Positions 42,851-53,000 of a DNA stretch of 64,000 bases are shown here, piece by piece. Position 1 is the first letter of the stretch. The number at the start of each line of letters is the position of its first letter. A program made the translations under genes and the position numbers. The notes beneath the pieces are model-generated. The model had not been told where the DNA came from and did not search any database. It saw nothing but the letters and a program-made list of their open reading frames with translations. Location: positions 63,550,324 through 63,614,323 of the forward strand of contig CM026426.1 of assembly GCA_014871385.1 (NCBI GenBank). The letters are read 5' to 3'. This DNA comes from Ceratodon purpureus (Eukaryota; Streptophyta; Bryopsida; Pseudoditrichales; Ditrichaceae).

Positions 42851-45046
42851 ATGGCGCGCGTACAGTGTTGCGTCCTTAGCCCCGGAACTCCAGTGAAGGA
42901 ATCGGATATGGAGGAACTGATCACCGACCTCACTCGGATGAGGTGTGAGGGATTGTTGGCACGGCCGTGGTTACTGAAAAGTGAGGTGATGGTGAGGGAG
43001 GTCCTGGAGGGTCCGGACAACCGGTGGGATAATACGGTCCGAGGCAAGCCCACGCTGTGGAATGCGGAACAGTGGGCGGAAGCTTACGGTTTCGAGCAGA
43101 AGGGACTCCTTTGGGCGACCCGGACGGACCAGTACGTGCAGGATAGGTTCCACGGGAAGATCCATAGGAACAATGGATACGAGATAGACGCCTGCAAGGA
43201 TAGGAGGCAGAGGCAGGTCTTAGCTTTCCTCGTTCCGATCCTGTATCCGCAGAAACCGGCACAAGTCACCATTACGGTCGGGAATACCATCCTCGGAGCG
43301 TATACAGGAGAACGCCCGGTGAATTGGGCTGCACTCATGGCGGAAGTGGTGCAGAAGATGGTTCCGACGATCGGAAAGAAGCCGACCCCACTCTCCCCTT
43401 ACCTCTTTCACCTTTACCATACGTATGACTTGCTGACCGATAAGGAGGACGAGACGTACACGCACGCGAAGAACTGCCTCAACTTCTCGGAGATTCCGCC
43501 CGGAATGGAACCCGATCCGAGAGGTGAGCCCTCTGATACAACGGACTCGGAAGATGAGGACGATACGAGGGAGGTTCCGAACCCTGGCGCTGCTAGGGCT
43601 CAGTCCAGATCGAGATCGGAGCAGCCAGCGTCACGACATGCGGAACCGTCTACGGCCCGGGGAGATCCGGAACGGAGAGAGGTCAGTTCCGATCGGGGAT
43701 TTCCGGTGGACCTGTTTCGGGGGATTCGGGAGGAGACTCATTGGGCTCAAGCTTCTTACGATCGGATCGAAACCCTGTTCCGGAGGGTCTGTACAGCGCT
43801 GGGAGGGTGCTTACCGGAAGAGGTGATCCGAGAAGTGGAGTTGTTGAAGGATGCCCCAACTCTCCGGAGTGAGAAGAAGCGGCTGGAGCTTCAGTTGCAG
43901 GAGTTGACGAAGGAGCTGGCGGCGAAGAGTGACGAGATCCGTAAGTTCCACGCCGAGCAGGAGGAGACTTTGGGGGAGCTTCGGAAGTTGGTGGGAAGTT
44001 CGGGAGCGGTAATCAACAAGGCCCGGCTGTTCGATGAGAACGTAGTGCAGCCGGCTGATTTCGAGGACAAGCAGAAGATCATCAAGATCCTCTCCAAATG
44101 CGAGCACTCGATGAACATGATCCTGAAGAAGGTCCGGCAGCTACTCAATCCGAGCACCGGAAGTCCCAGTCTCGTAGGCGCTGGCCGGGGTCTTCCGCTC
44201 CCCGGATCGCCCTCTCGTGCCGTGGTAGGAGAATCTCGCGGGGTTGGGTTCCGAACCCCGATAGGGAGTAACCTCCAAGCAGCAGAACAGATGACGGTCG
44301 AAGAGGCCGCCATGACAAATCGGACGATTGCGGAGGCGATCCGGGAAGTCCAAGCACAGGCGGCGTCACCCGGAACCAGTACAGTCCAGCAGAGCTGCGC
44401 GATCCCCACCGGACAGGTGCAAGTGACCGGAACGACAGTCACCGAGAGGCGGATCGAGGAGAGGACGGTTTCGGAACAGGTGACTCGGACCGTGCCGCCG
44501 GATGTTCTTCCACGACTCGGAGATGAAGTGATCATAGCGAAGTACCGAGGGGAGGCAGCGGGACCGGAATGGGGACGACCTATTTCACCACCCGGACGGA
44601 CCCGAGTAACTCAGGAGGGGGGATTGACCCCTTCACCCACAGCCAAGACCGGAACGGTGACGCCTACTCCCACCGGAACGCCAGCAGCAGGTTCCCCTCC
44701 GAACACTGCCGGTGAGTTCCGGAGGTTGCGGAAAAGGAAGGAACCGATTACAATTTCCGAGTCCGACTCAGAGACACATGGGAGCTCTCCGGTCAGGACC
44801 ACCGGAACTGAAACTCAGACTCCGACGTCCGGAACTCCTCCCGCACATATGATTCCGAAATCGCCCAATTCTCCCAAACCCCGGATCGTTACCCGGTTGT
44901 CCTTGGAGGCTCAGGAGAGAGAGTCAAAGGCGGAACGGAGTGCTAGGCGCAAGGCGGCACGAGCAGCAGGGGCGGGCGGATCAGAGCCGCGGGTGACCAG
45001 GTCGAAGGATCGCGAGCAGGAGAGCCACAAGAAGACAAAGAAGTGA
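42851..45046 (+). CDS. LTR-encoded 731-aa accessory protein (3' LTR copy)
   Basis: An intact second copy of the LTR ORF, the same protein except Trp for Arg at residue 298 (TGG for CGG, a CpG deamination). Reverse transcription regenerates both LTRs from one template, so the copies were identical at insertion and this change came after. Because it has its own TATA box, this copy could be expressed independently of the genomic RNA. Domains are as in the 5' copy: globular N-terminal part, acidic and Arg/Ser linker, coiled coil, Pro/Thr-rich part, basic end. Confidence 0.8.
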   Translation: MARVQCCVLSPGTPVKESDMEELITDLTRMRCEGLLARPWLLKSEVMVREVLEGPDNRWDNTVRGKPTLWNAEQWAEAYGFEQKGLLWATRTDQYVQDRFHGKIHRNNGYEIDACKDRRQRQVLAFLVPILYPQKPAQVTITVGNTILGAYTGERPVNWAALMAEVVQKMVPTIGKKPTPLSPYLFHLYHTYDLLTDKEDETYTHAKNCLNFSEIPPGMEPDPRGEPSDTTDSEDEDDTREVPNPGAARAQSRSRSEQPASRHAEPSTARGDPERREVSSDRGFPVDLFRGIREETHWAQASYDRIETLFRRVCTALGGCLPEEVIREVELLKDAPTLRSEKKRLELQLQELTKELAAKSDEIRKFHAEQEETLGELRKLVGSSGAVINKARLFDENVVQPADFEDKQKIIKILSKCEHSMNMILKKVRQLLNPSTGSPSLVGAGRGLPLPGSPSRAVVGESRGVGFRTPIGSNLQAAEQMTVEEAAMTNRTIAEAIREVQAQAASPGTSTVQQSCAIPTGQVQVTGTTVTERRIEERTVSEQVTRTVPPDVLPRLGDEVIIAKYRGEAAGPEWGRPISPPGRTRVTQEGGLTPSPTAKTGTVTPTPTGTPAAGSPPNTAGEFRRLRKRKEPITISESDSETHGSSPVRTTGTETQTPTSGTPPAHMIPKSPNSPKPRIVTRLSLEAQERESKAERSARRKAARAAGAGGSEPRVTRSKDREQESHKKTKK

Positions 45047-45980
45047 TAGATTCCTCTCACTGCCACTTGTCGTAACTTTCCGGATTTATAGGAGTAGATT
45101 CCGGATCGGAGGATCCGTTCTTGTCGTAAAGTAAATTTCTAGGTAGATAGTTAGGGATTAGGGTTTTGATTGAACTGCCGGCGCCGCCACTTTTGTGGAA
45201 GCCCCTGCTTACTTAAACCGGGCAGGCGATGTGATCCGGGTCTTCGTTTTGCATGTTTTCCCCCTATAATCCTTATCAGTAAAGTATTTGTGTTTCGTAA
45301 GTACTGTGCGTGATTTCCCGCTAAGTGTGAATGATCCGGGAAGGATATGAGAGTTCCGCTGTAGCTCGGATAGGAAGGTGATGGGAGTTGCAACGAGACC
45401 CGAACCGGAAAGGAAATGGGATTGAGCGGAAAGATTTAGCGGATTGTCGTAGGAGTGAAGCCTCACTGTTCCGCCCTCAAATCAACCTCATACGGAATAG
45501 CCGTCGCTAGGGTCGAAGCGGATCGAGAACTACTTGGTCGGGCTCCCTGAACTTCTGAAGAGGTTCCGTGCACAGTGAGAGGGGGAGTCGGAACGTGGTA
45601 CGGGTCGCCTAGGGATAATCGGATCCTGGTTCTCCCAGATCCGGATTGGTTTGTCGTTGTAGTCCCACGGATCGGAGAAGATCGTTTGTGTGACCTGCTG
45701 GCCAGAGTACTCTAGGACAGTTGTGAGACGGTAACTGATCCGAGACGTTGGGGTTTGTGAACGAAACACCTCATGAGAGAAGAATAGAGAAGGAGATAGT
45801 TCGGGAGTTACGTTCCGAAGACACTATCCGAGCAGTGGCAAGGCTCGGAACGATTAGAAGTAACTGCTTGGTGAAACACTATTGAATCCCTGGACGATAC
45901 TCGGAACCTAGTGACAGTACGGAAGTTTACGCTCGATTAGAGCGCTATCCGGATGTTAGTTGCGTTTCCGTGTTCCGACA

Positions 45981-45985
45981 CCTTT
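45981..45985. repeat. target-site duplication CCTTT (right)
   Basis: Pairs with 32611-32615 and fixes the right end of element 1. Confidence 0.9.
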
Positions 45986-46109
45986 AATATAATGAAAAAG
46001 TCAATACAGCTTCTGAATAGCTGACTTAGTACATGGTATATTACTAAAATCATTCACTACGTGACAGATGGCCATTGTGGAAATGGCAGTTCTAAAGTAG
46101 GAGGGCTAC

Positions 46110-47602
46110 CTACTTCTTGGCCATGGGGTGACGCAAGATTCCACTCTCTAAGAGTAGCTTGACCTCGTTGAAGCTGAAGGTAGGCGCATGGATGAAAAGC
46201 TCGGCTTCGAGATCATGGTTGCAGACCTTCAAGAGTATGTAGTATAGGTGCTTACAATACGTGAACTGAGTCTTGCCACGGAACGTAGTCATCGTCTTCT
46301 TGAATGCTGGGAAAGTGCAACCAGGGTAAGAATTGATGGTAATCTGGTACCGTGTGATGTGTGGAGCGACGCCCAAATCCAGCCCAATGATGCAACCGTG
46401 GCCCGGCTCAGGTATCATGGTGACGGAACAGAGGTGCGCTTTAAGAGACTCGGAGGAGCCCATGGAGAGTCGCTGCGCTTGATTGGGACGAGTGGCAGTG
46501 CGCTTCACCATCTTGCCGTCTCTCTTGCCTGGGTAGCGGTCTGCGTCTGTAGGGACTGGCACTAAGCTGAGATTTGCAGGGGACGGGGCAGAAGAGAACA
46601 GGCGTCTTGGGGAGACCGGTTTCTTCGGCGGAAGTTGAAAGCCCGCTGCTTCAAGGGCAAGAATCTCAGTCAGTTTTAGGTTAGTACCTAGTTTCATTGG
46701 CCAGACCTCAGGAATGGAGGGGAATTCCTGGTCCTTTGAGTAGTGTGCTACCCACTTGCGCTTAGAACCTTTCACGCAGCGCTCAATATCGTCGGAGCAG
46801 AAGAAGAACTCAGTCTTCTCGACTAGGTTCCTGCGATAGTTAGTCCAGAGTCCAGTGTGGTCGGTGCAGCTGTGGAATGGGGCCCTCTGACGATTCTCTC
46901 AGTGCACTTCTTCTTTGTTTATGCTCTTTGGGCCCAGCAGCACTTCGCAGAAAGTTTGGGTAGTCTCGAAATGTGCCACTCCTTCACGTCCACCTTGGTT
47001 TCTTCAACCGCGTTGACATGGCGAATGCCGCCCTTGTTCACAGGTGAAGGTAAAGGGGAATGAACTTCCTGGGCAGGAGGTTGCGTACATTGTACCTCGG
47101 TGTCGTGTTCGGAGTCGTCTTCCACAATGATGGGCATCTGCATAGGGCGAGCCCTGACGGCACGTCTTGGGCCTCTTGGGCGTGAGAAGTTTGTCTTGTC
47201 CGGGCGATGAGACTCCTCGTCAGCTCCGATGGGGACGTCGGCTTTTCGCTTCTGTGAACCGAAGACTTCCGCTCCAGGCATGATAGGCTGACGGGTGCAG
47301 AATTCATCCGCGCCAGGCATATCGAGCATGGGCTTGTCGAGCAGTGTAGGATTTCCCCATTTCTTCGCGTTGCGTTCAGCCATCCGGAGCCTGAGTTCCT
47401 TCTTGGATGGTCCTGTTCCGCCGACGTCACCTTTGAGGAACTGGTAGTAGTTGACAACCTGTAGAAAAGCCCGAACGAAATCGTCCACGGTAGCAACGTA
47501 CAGGTCGTTCCCATTGTTTCCTCAAGCTTGGAGCCACTTGTTGTGAACTGTTTCGGCGAGGTTACAGGTGGGCATCTCTGTGAGTTCTTCTTTCGTGAAT
47601 TT
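46110..47602 (-). pseudogene. MuDR-like transposase, 3' part with SWIM finger
   Basis: Continues the gene at 47709-49799 after a 106-bp intron (acceptor CTGCAG at 47603). The frame reads KFTKEELTEMPTC and VHNKWLQA, meets TGA at 47522-47524, and goes on in phase with LYVATVDDFVRAFLQVV. A disordered basic and acidic stretch ends at 46919. After a frame change it resumes with CTDHTGLWTNYRRNLVEKTE and reaches a SWIM-type finger (YPGCTFPAFKK, FTYCKHLYYIL) near 46210-46330, ending at 46110. A SWIM domain after the DDE core is typical of MULE transposases. One nonsense codon and one frameshift make it inactive. Confidence 0.75.
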
Positions 47603-47708
47603 CTGCAGATTTGACAGTAGGTGTCGTTAGATTCACGGATTAGAGTTTTGTAGGTTAGGGCTCGGAAACCAGTATCAAAAACATCAAAACAGATTGGAGA
47701 GATAATAC

Positions 47709-49799
47709 CTCGGTCATGAATCCCCCCCACTGGCGGAAGCGGTGGTGCCAGAATGACAGCCACTGATCGAGTTTGATGAGCCCGCTCTCGCCAACAACCC
47801 CGGTGGATGCCCACCATGCTCGCAACGCGTGGTACAGAGTTTCCGCCTCTGCCATGCTGGTCGCATTCTTGTACTGAGTGCACATCTTCTTGTGTTGTTC
47901 CCAGAGTTCTTCGGGGAAGTGCTTCTGCGTATACGCGACCATGTTCTGAGTCCAGTGGAACAAGCACGACCTCTCCCGGTCCTCCATTGGGTCCTCTTTG
48001 TTGCCATTGCCGTAAAGGATTCGCACTGCATTCCAATTCGCCTGTGCGTTATCGGCCATGAACCCCTTGAAGTTCGGCGCTGCAACGCCATTGATCTCCA
48101 TGACCAGGTTCAGGTTTTTCCAGAAGACGAGCTGGGCCTCCGTGTCCTCGGACTGCATGTCGCAAGTGGCGATTGTCATCACCCTGCAGTAGGTGGCGTC
48201 GTACACATGGCACGCCATCGTCGACCAGTCTTTGACACGTTTTACATGGTCAAACATGATCCATGCGTTCTCCAAGTCGCCACCTGCTTGCATACGGCTG
48301 ACCAAGTCGACACCACTTCCCGGCCCGACCTCCGACATCTTGAAGACGAAGACTTTGTCACGCATAGATCCCTGACCAGGAAACCTATTCTCCTGGACGT
48401 ACGCCCAGAGACTGTTTCCACGGAGCTTGGTGATACTGTCCATGATTCCGTACCTTTTGAATTTTTTGAAGGTGGCGACTTTGTTGCGGATGTTTGGTGA
48501 CGCCATGTCTTTGCAACGATCCAAAACAGGAACCAGCTCCTCCATGGTCAGCTTCCTCGGTGGTGCATCCTCGGGCTGTAGAAGGTAGCTTCCGATGAGG
48601 AGTTTGCTCGCCTCCAGGACAACGGCGCTCTTTGTTGCTTTGTTGTTCATCTCTACGTGCTCTTCTATTAAGCTACTAATCTCTGCTTTAGAGTCTCTGT
48701 AGTCTCCAACTTTCACTAGATGATCATGTGTTCCTATGTGAATACAAGCTCTAGTCTGATTCGGTTTGCCCACAACGTAATAAATCTTAGCCTCGGATGT
48801 AGCTACACATGATGGAGGTTCTTTACATACCTTGCAAACTAGCGTCGAGTCAGATGGAGGAGGCTGATCCATGAGAAAAGCTTGCAGGGTACAGCCTTCA
48901 AACTCAGTCTCGTTAACCTCGAAGATCTTGGGAACACGCTTCAGGAAGTCACACTCCTCGTTCGTGCAACGCACCCATCCGACGCAGTTGGAACTTCGAA
49001 AAGACAGTCCGAAGTCGTTTTTGATGTTTGTTGTGATGGTCTTGGTCCACAAGTGTCCATCGTATCGCTTGTCCATTCCCTGCATAGACTTAGCGGCGAG
49101 CTTAGAGGATCCTGCAGCAGCTGGGGGCAACTCAAAAAGAACCGGACCATCAAACTTCGCAGGCAAGTACTCTACTCTCTCGTGTCTAATAGTGGAATAG
49201 TCTATCTTTTTCAAAATGTTTTTTGACCCACGCGTCTTAGCAAGCTGTTGAAGGAGGGGGACAATGCTAACTGTGACCTGGGACAATGGAGGAGAGACAT
49301 TGGAAGGAGGAGCATCTGCGTGGACCTTAGGCACCAACTTGACGGGACTGACTTCGTCATCAGAAGAGAGAGATATGACGGTCGGAGGAGGTTTCTCTAC
49401 ATCTGAAGTCTCGGTACCAGGCTCGACTTTGACTTTGACATCACGAGGTAAGGAAGTCTGAATTGTGCAAGTAGAAGAGCGAAGGGAGGTGAGGATCTTA
49501 GTGGATGCAGCCATCAGAGAATCAGTAAGACCGTAGACTCTATAGGATCCAGGGAGGAGTCTCCACTGCAACATATTGTTGTCATCTCTCATTGAAGGTT
49601 GCCCGAGGGTGTGGGTAACCTCGGCAGTAACGTCATCAAAGATGTCCTCCTCTATACTGATAGAATCCTCACGGAAATGGAATCTGAGACTCAGGCGAAG
49701 AGAGGAAACTGTAGCTAGACCATCGTCATCAACGCGATACCTAAGGGGGATGCCCATGCCTTGGGCGTACAGACAGACCATCCCCATGTTCGCAGGCAA
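47709..49799 (-). pseudogene. MuDR-like transposase, first exon
   Basis: Starts at an ATG at 49799. A long N-terminal region with Ser/Pro-rich linkers leads to a Cys/His cluster (WVRCTNEECDFLKR, VCKVCKEPPSC, ACIHIGTHDHL) like the WRKY-GCM1 fingers of MULE transposases. The MULE DDE core follows: VYDATYCRVMTIA (Asp), SEDTEAQLVFWKNL, GFMADNAQANWNAV (Asp) and RSCLFHWTQNM (the C-x2-H motif), then a helical stretch with Glu-rich AEAETLYHALRAWW. The exon ends at a GTATTA donor (47708) in phase with the acceptor at 47603. This exon is intact on its own; the gene is broken downstream. Terminal inverted repeats were not located. Confidence 0.8.
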
Positions 49800-50034
49800 C
49801 TCTGTAGTAGTAGTGGTTGTAATTGGTAAAATTTACAAATAGTGGTAAGTCATGGGAATAGGTCTTTTCGTTTAGCTTTTAACGTAACTAAAGGTCACTG
49901 TAGTAAGTAAAGAATGTATAGAATGCAAAGTATTTCCTTAAAAGAATCTCTTTATAACTCTAATGTCTTAATTACCCCAAGTCACATAAAACCCAAGTAA
50001 TCCAAACTCTCAATTGGTTCAAGGGTAATGGGAG
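49800..50034. other. boundary DNA between MULE and motif-array region
   Basis: AT-rich, no coding sequence. It should hold the 5' leader and perhaps the terminal repeat of the MULE, and the edge of element 2. Neither edge could be fixed. The 11-bp palindrome of the next region is absent here. Confidence 0.4.
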
Positions 50035-53000
50035 TTCAATTTGACAAGTACCATCTCTCGGTTTATTGCCATCACTCCCTTCCAAGTTCAATTAGACAAT
50101 GCATTTATTATGCATATGCAAGTTCATTCCTTACTAGGTTAGAATCTAGTGTTCAACCTATTTATGCCTATGAATGATGCTTTGGGATATGTTATGATAG
50201 ATTAACTTATCTCAAGCAACTCCTTGCTTGTCTTCATCTTTTTCCTCCCATCCATCGCATTTCAAATAGACATGTAATCACTGTCTACTCATTCACATTC
50301 AATCATACTCCAACTCTACCATTCATCACAACTATGCTTCTCAATTGTATTACTCAATTACAATGACTGTACTATTGCTCAGTTGAATACATTCAAGTTT
50401 TATTATAATGAGAACTAATAATCACTAAGGCTGATCACTCCTTAATAATTAATGTCACTTTTATCCATCAATGTACTCAATCTGGCTTCCATAAACTCTA
50501 AGTCATTCTCAGTCTTCTATTTCAGATGGCCAATCTAATTTAAAAGACTATCAAGTAATACTCACTTCACTGTTCCAGTACTCACATGGAACTCTCATTC
50601 TCCATAATTCCCATTCACAACAATGCAATGTCAATTGGACAAACTGTTGTGTTTATTTTCCATAATTTCTATTTTCTATTCACTCAGTAACTCTTCCTTC
50701 GTTCTGAGTTCAAATAGACAATCTCACCCACTCTTCACTTTGCTCCATCAATATCTTCGATTTCAAATAGACAGTATCCATTTCAATTAGACAGTATCCA
50801 GTGTGAGTCACCACATTCACTGTAACTCTCACCAACTCTCCACTGTGTCAATTAGACATGGTCCATGCAAGTCAAGTTGACAATGCATGCATGCCCATGG
50901 ATGCATACCGAACCACCATCTTGTCCATTTGACCAGTGATAACTAGACATTATGCAGCAAGTAATATGAATTCAATTGTCAATTAGACAGTAGCCATTGG
51001 ATCAAACTATTCATTCTATCTCCCATAGTCTACATATAAATTCACTGTTCGGCAGATCTGCAGTTTCAATTTGACAATAAGCTTTGCAAATCAATTAGAC
51101 AGTAATCAGTTTGTTCCAGTTCTCCATTCTGATTCTACAGTTCTGCAGATTAATACACTGTGCATCGAAGCTATAGTTCAAATTGACAAAGAGCATTGTG
51201 AATCAATTAAACAGTGAGCTACTCAGAGTCAAGTTGACAATCAATTAGACAATGGAATTCTATTTTTATATTTTTTACATAATGTGACTATCACTCACAC
51301 AGTGTTGTGTGGTGTGGTGAAGTAATTCTTTCTTCTTCCTTAATTCCTAGTTATGCCTTAATTTCTAAAGGGTGTGCCTGTACGTAGAGTCAATTTGACA
51401 AGTCGTGTCTCTAGGTAGGGCCATGTCCCCTGAATTCTACACTATTGTCCATTTGACTCTCAACCAGATTTCTACAGCCACTATCTACATGGATTTCAAA
51501 TTGACATGGTAACTTGGTCCTATTTACACTGTTTTTGCTGAAAAGGACTTTTCTCAAAAAAAGTCAGCTCACATAGCCCCCCTCTTTGTCTACTTGACTC
51601 CCGGCAAGTTTCACATTTACAGCATTGTCTACTAGACACTATGTCAACTAGACTCAAAAATTATATACAAAGATTAGCTTGCACACCCACTGTAACTACT
51701 GTCAACTAGACATGGTGACGTCGGTGGTGATTACGGTGCTGGTCACCGTAATGGCTCTCCTTCTGTATCCGCTGCGCCATGAGCTTGGACACCTCCCTTC
51801 TCACTTCATCATCCTTCCGAAGTAATTCAGTGTTATTGGAATGCTGGAAGGTTAGCCAGTTGTCAATGGCTATCTTCCGAGTTCCCCTGAATTCGTTGAT
51901 GAAGCATCCATTAGACCCGTAAAGAAAGTGAGTCATGGCCATGACTTCCAGCATTCTCCCCCAACGACTTGAGTGGTAACGGAGCTTGAGGTTGATCAAG
52001 AACTCCGGCCTCCTCTCATCGTAGCGGTTCACATTCACCACCACCTTGAAATCCCTACATATCCGAGCTAAAAACTTAGAAAATATGGCTGCTCGGAAAC
52101 ACACAGGGTCGGTGTGTGTGTGGTGAATCTGCCAGAAGCCCTCATAGGCCGTGGCACAATTCCATGCCGTGTCAAATTGACCAGGGATCAGTGGCCAATT
52201 ATACTCCACCGAGTCAATTAGACTATCTGGAGCCCACTTGAATCTTCTTCTACAGTCGCAGAAATGTCCATTTGTCCTCACAGCCTCAGGAGCCGCATCG
52301 GTCCAATTGACATTTACTATCTCCTTGTAGATCAAATCCCATGACCGCTCCTCCCTTCGAGACAGTCCGTAATCCTCCAGCAGCCACTCAATCGCAGTCC
52401 ACGTGGGTAGCGGAAAAACCGCTTCATTGTCAAATAGACTTGCATAATTCCCTAAGTACTTGACTGTTAAGGGGGATCCTGTAACCGGTGTTCGAATGGA
52501 CAGCCACCCCGGTGCCTTGTATGTGGGTGGAGGCAAGGTCAACTCGACTTGAAGATCATGGCTAGTGATGAGTAGGTGGTCCTTCTTCAACTCTCTCAAA
52601 GTGTCCATGATCTGCTGCCTCACCTTGTGCATCCCGTAGACATAGTGTGCTGTGGTCAACTCGCCTCTTTGAGCATAAGTCTCCCTCTCCAGCACACATG
52701 ACAACTTGACAAGGATGTTATCACGGTCGTCGAACTCCTTGAGCAGCCCCTCCAGAGTTGCTGTCCACTCCTTGAGCTCCTCACTTGGCACCTTCTCCGC
52801 AACATCCATCACCTGTCTACTCGAATCACCCATCTTCACCAGTCTGTGACTCTCCACCGACATGTCAAGTTGACGTCTCTTCTGGAGTTGCTCCTCCAGT
52901 GTTGTATAATACAACACCACTCGAGCTCCCAAGTGACCTATGGGGAGAAACAACTTCTTCTGGTCGGTCAATTGGACATCGCCTCTTGCGATCATCTCAC

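Larger units (their letters stand above)
32616..45980 (+). mobile_element. element 1: complete young Ty3/Gypsy retrotransposon with LTR-encoded ORF
   Basis: A 13,365-bp element bounded by CCTTT duplications, with 3,654-bp LTRs offset by exactly 9,711 bp. Inside are a tRNA-Asp primer site, gag, pro and pol in one frame split by two stop codons, and a purine-rich tract before the 3' LTR. By eye the LTRs differ at only two positions: 32716/42427 (T/A) and 34031/43742 (C/T, a CpG). Insertion is therefore very recent and the element may be active. The short words TTCCG, ATCCG, CGGAA and CGGAT occur every 30-40 bp along the whole element and thin out outside it. There is no chromodomain at the end of integrase. 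Confidence 0.95.
42327..45980 (+). repeat. 3' LTR of element 1 (3,654 bp)
   Basis: Same sequence as the 5' LTR apart from the two differences noted by eye (A at 42427, T at 43742). Ends in TTCCGACA before CCTTT. Confidence 0.95.
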
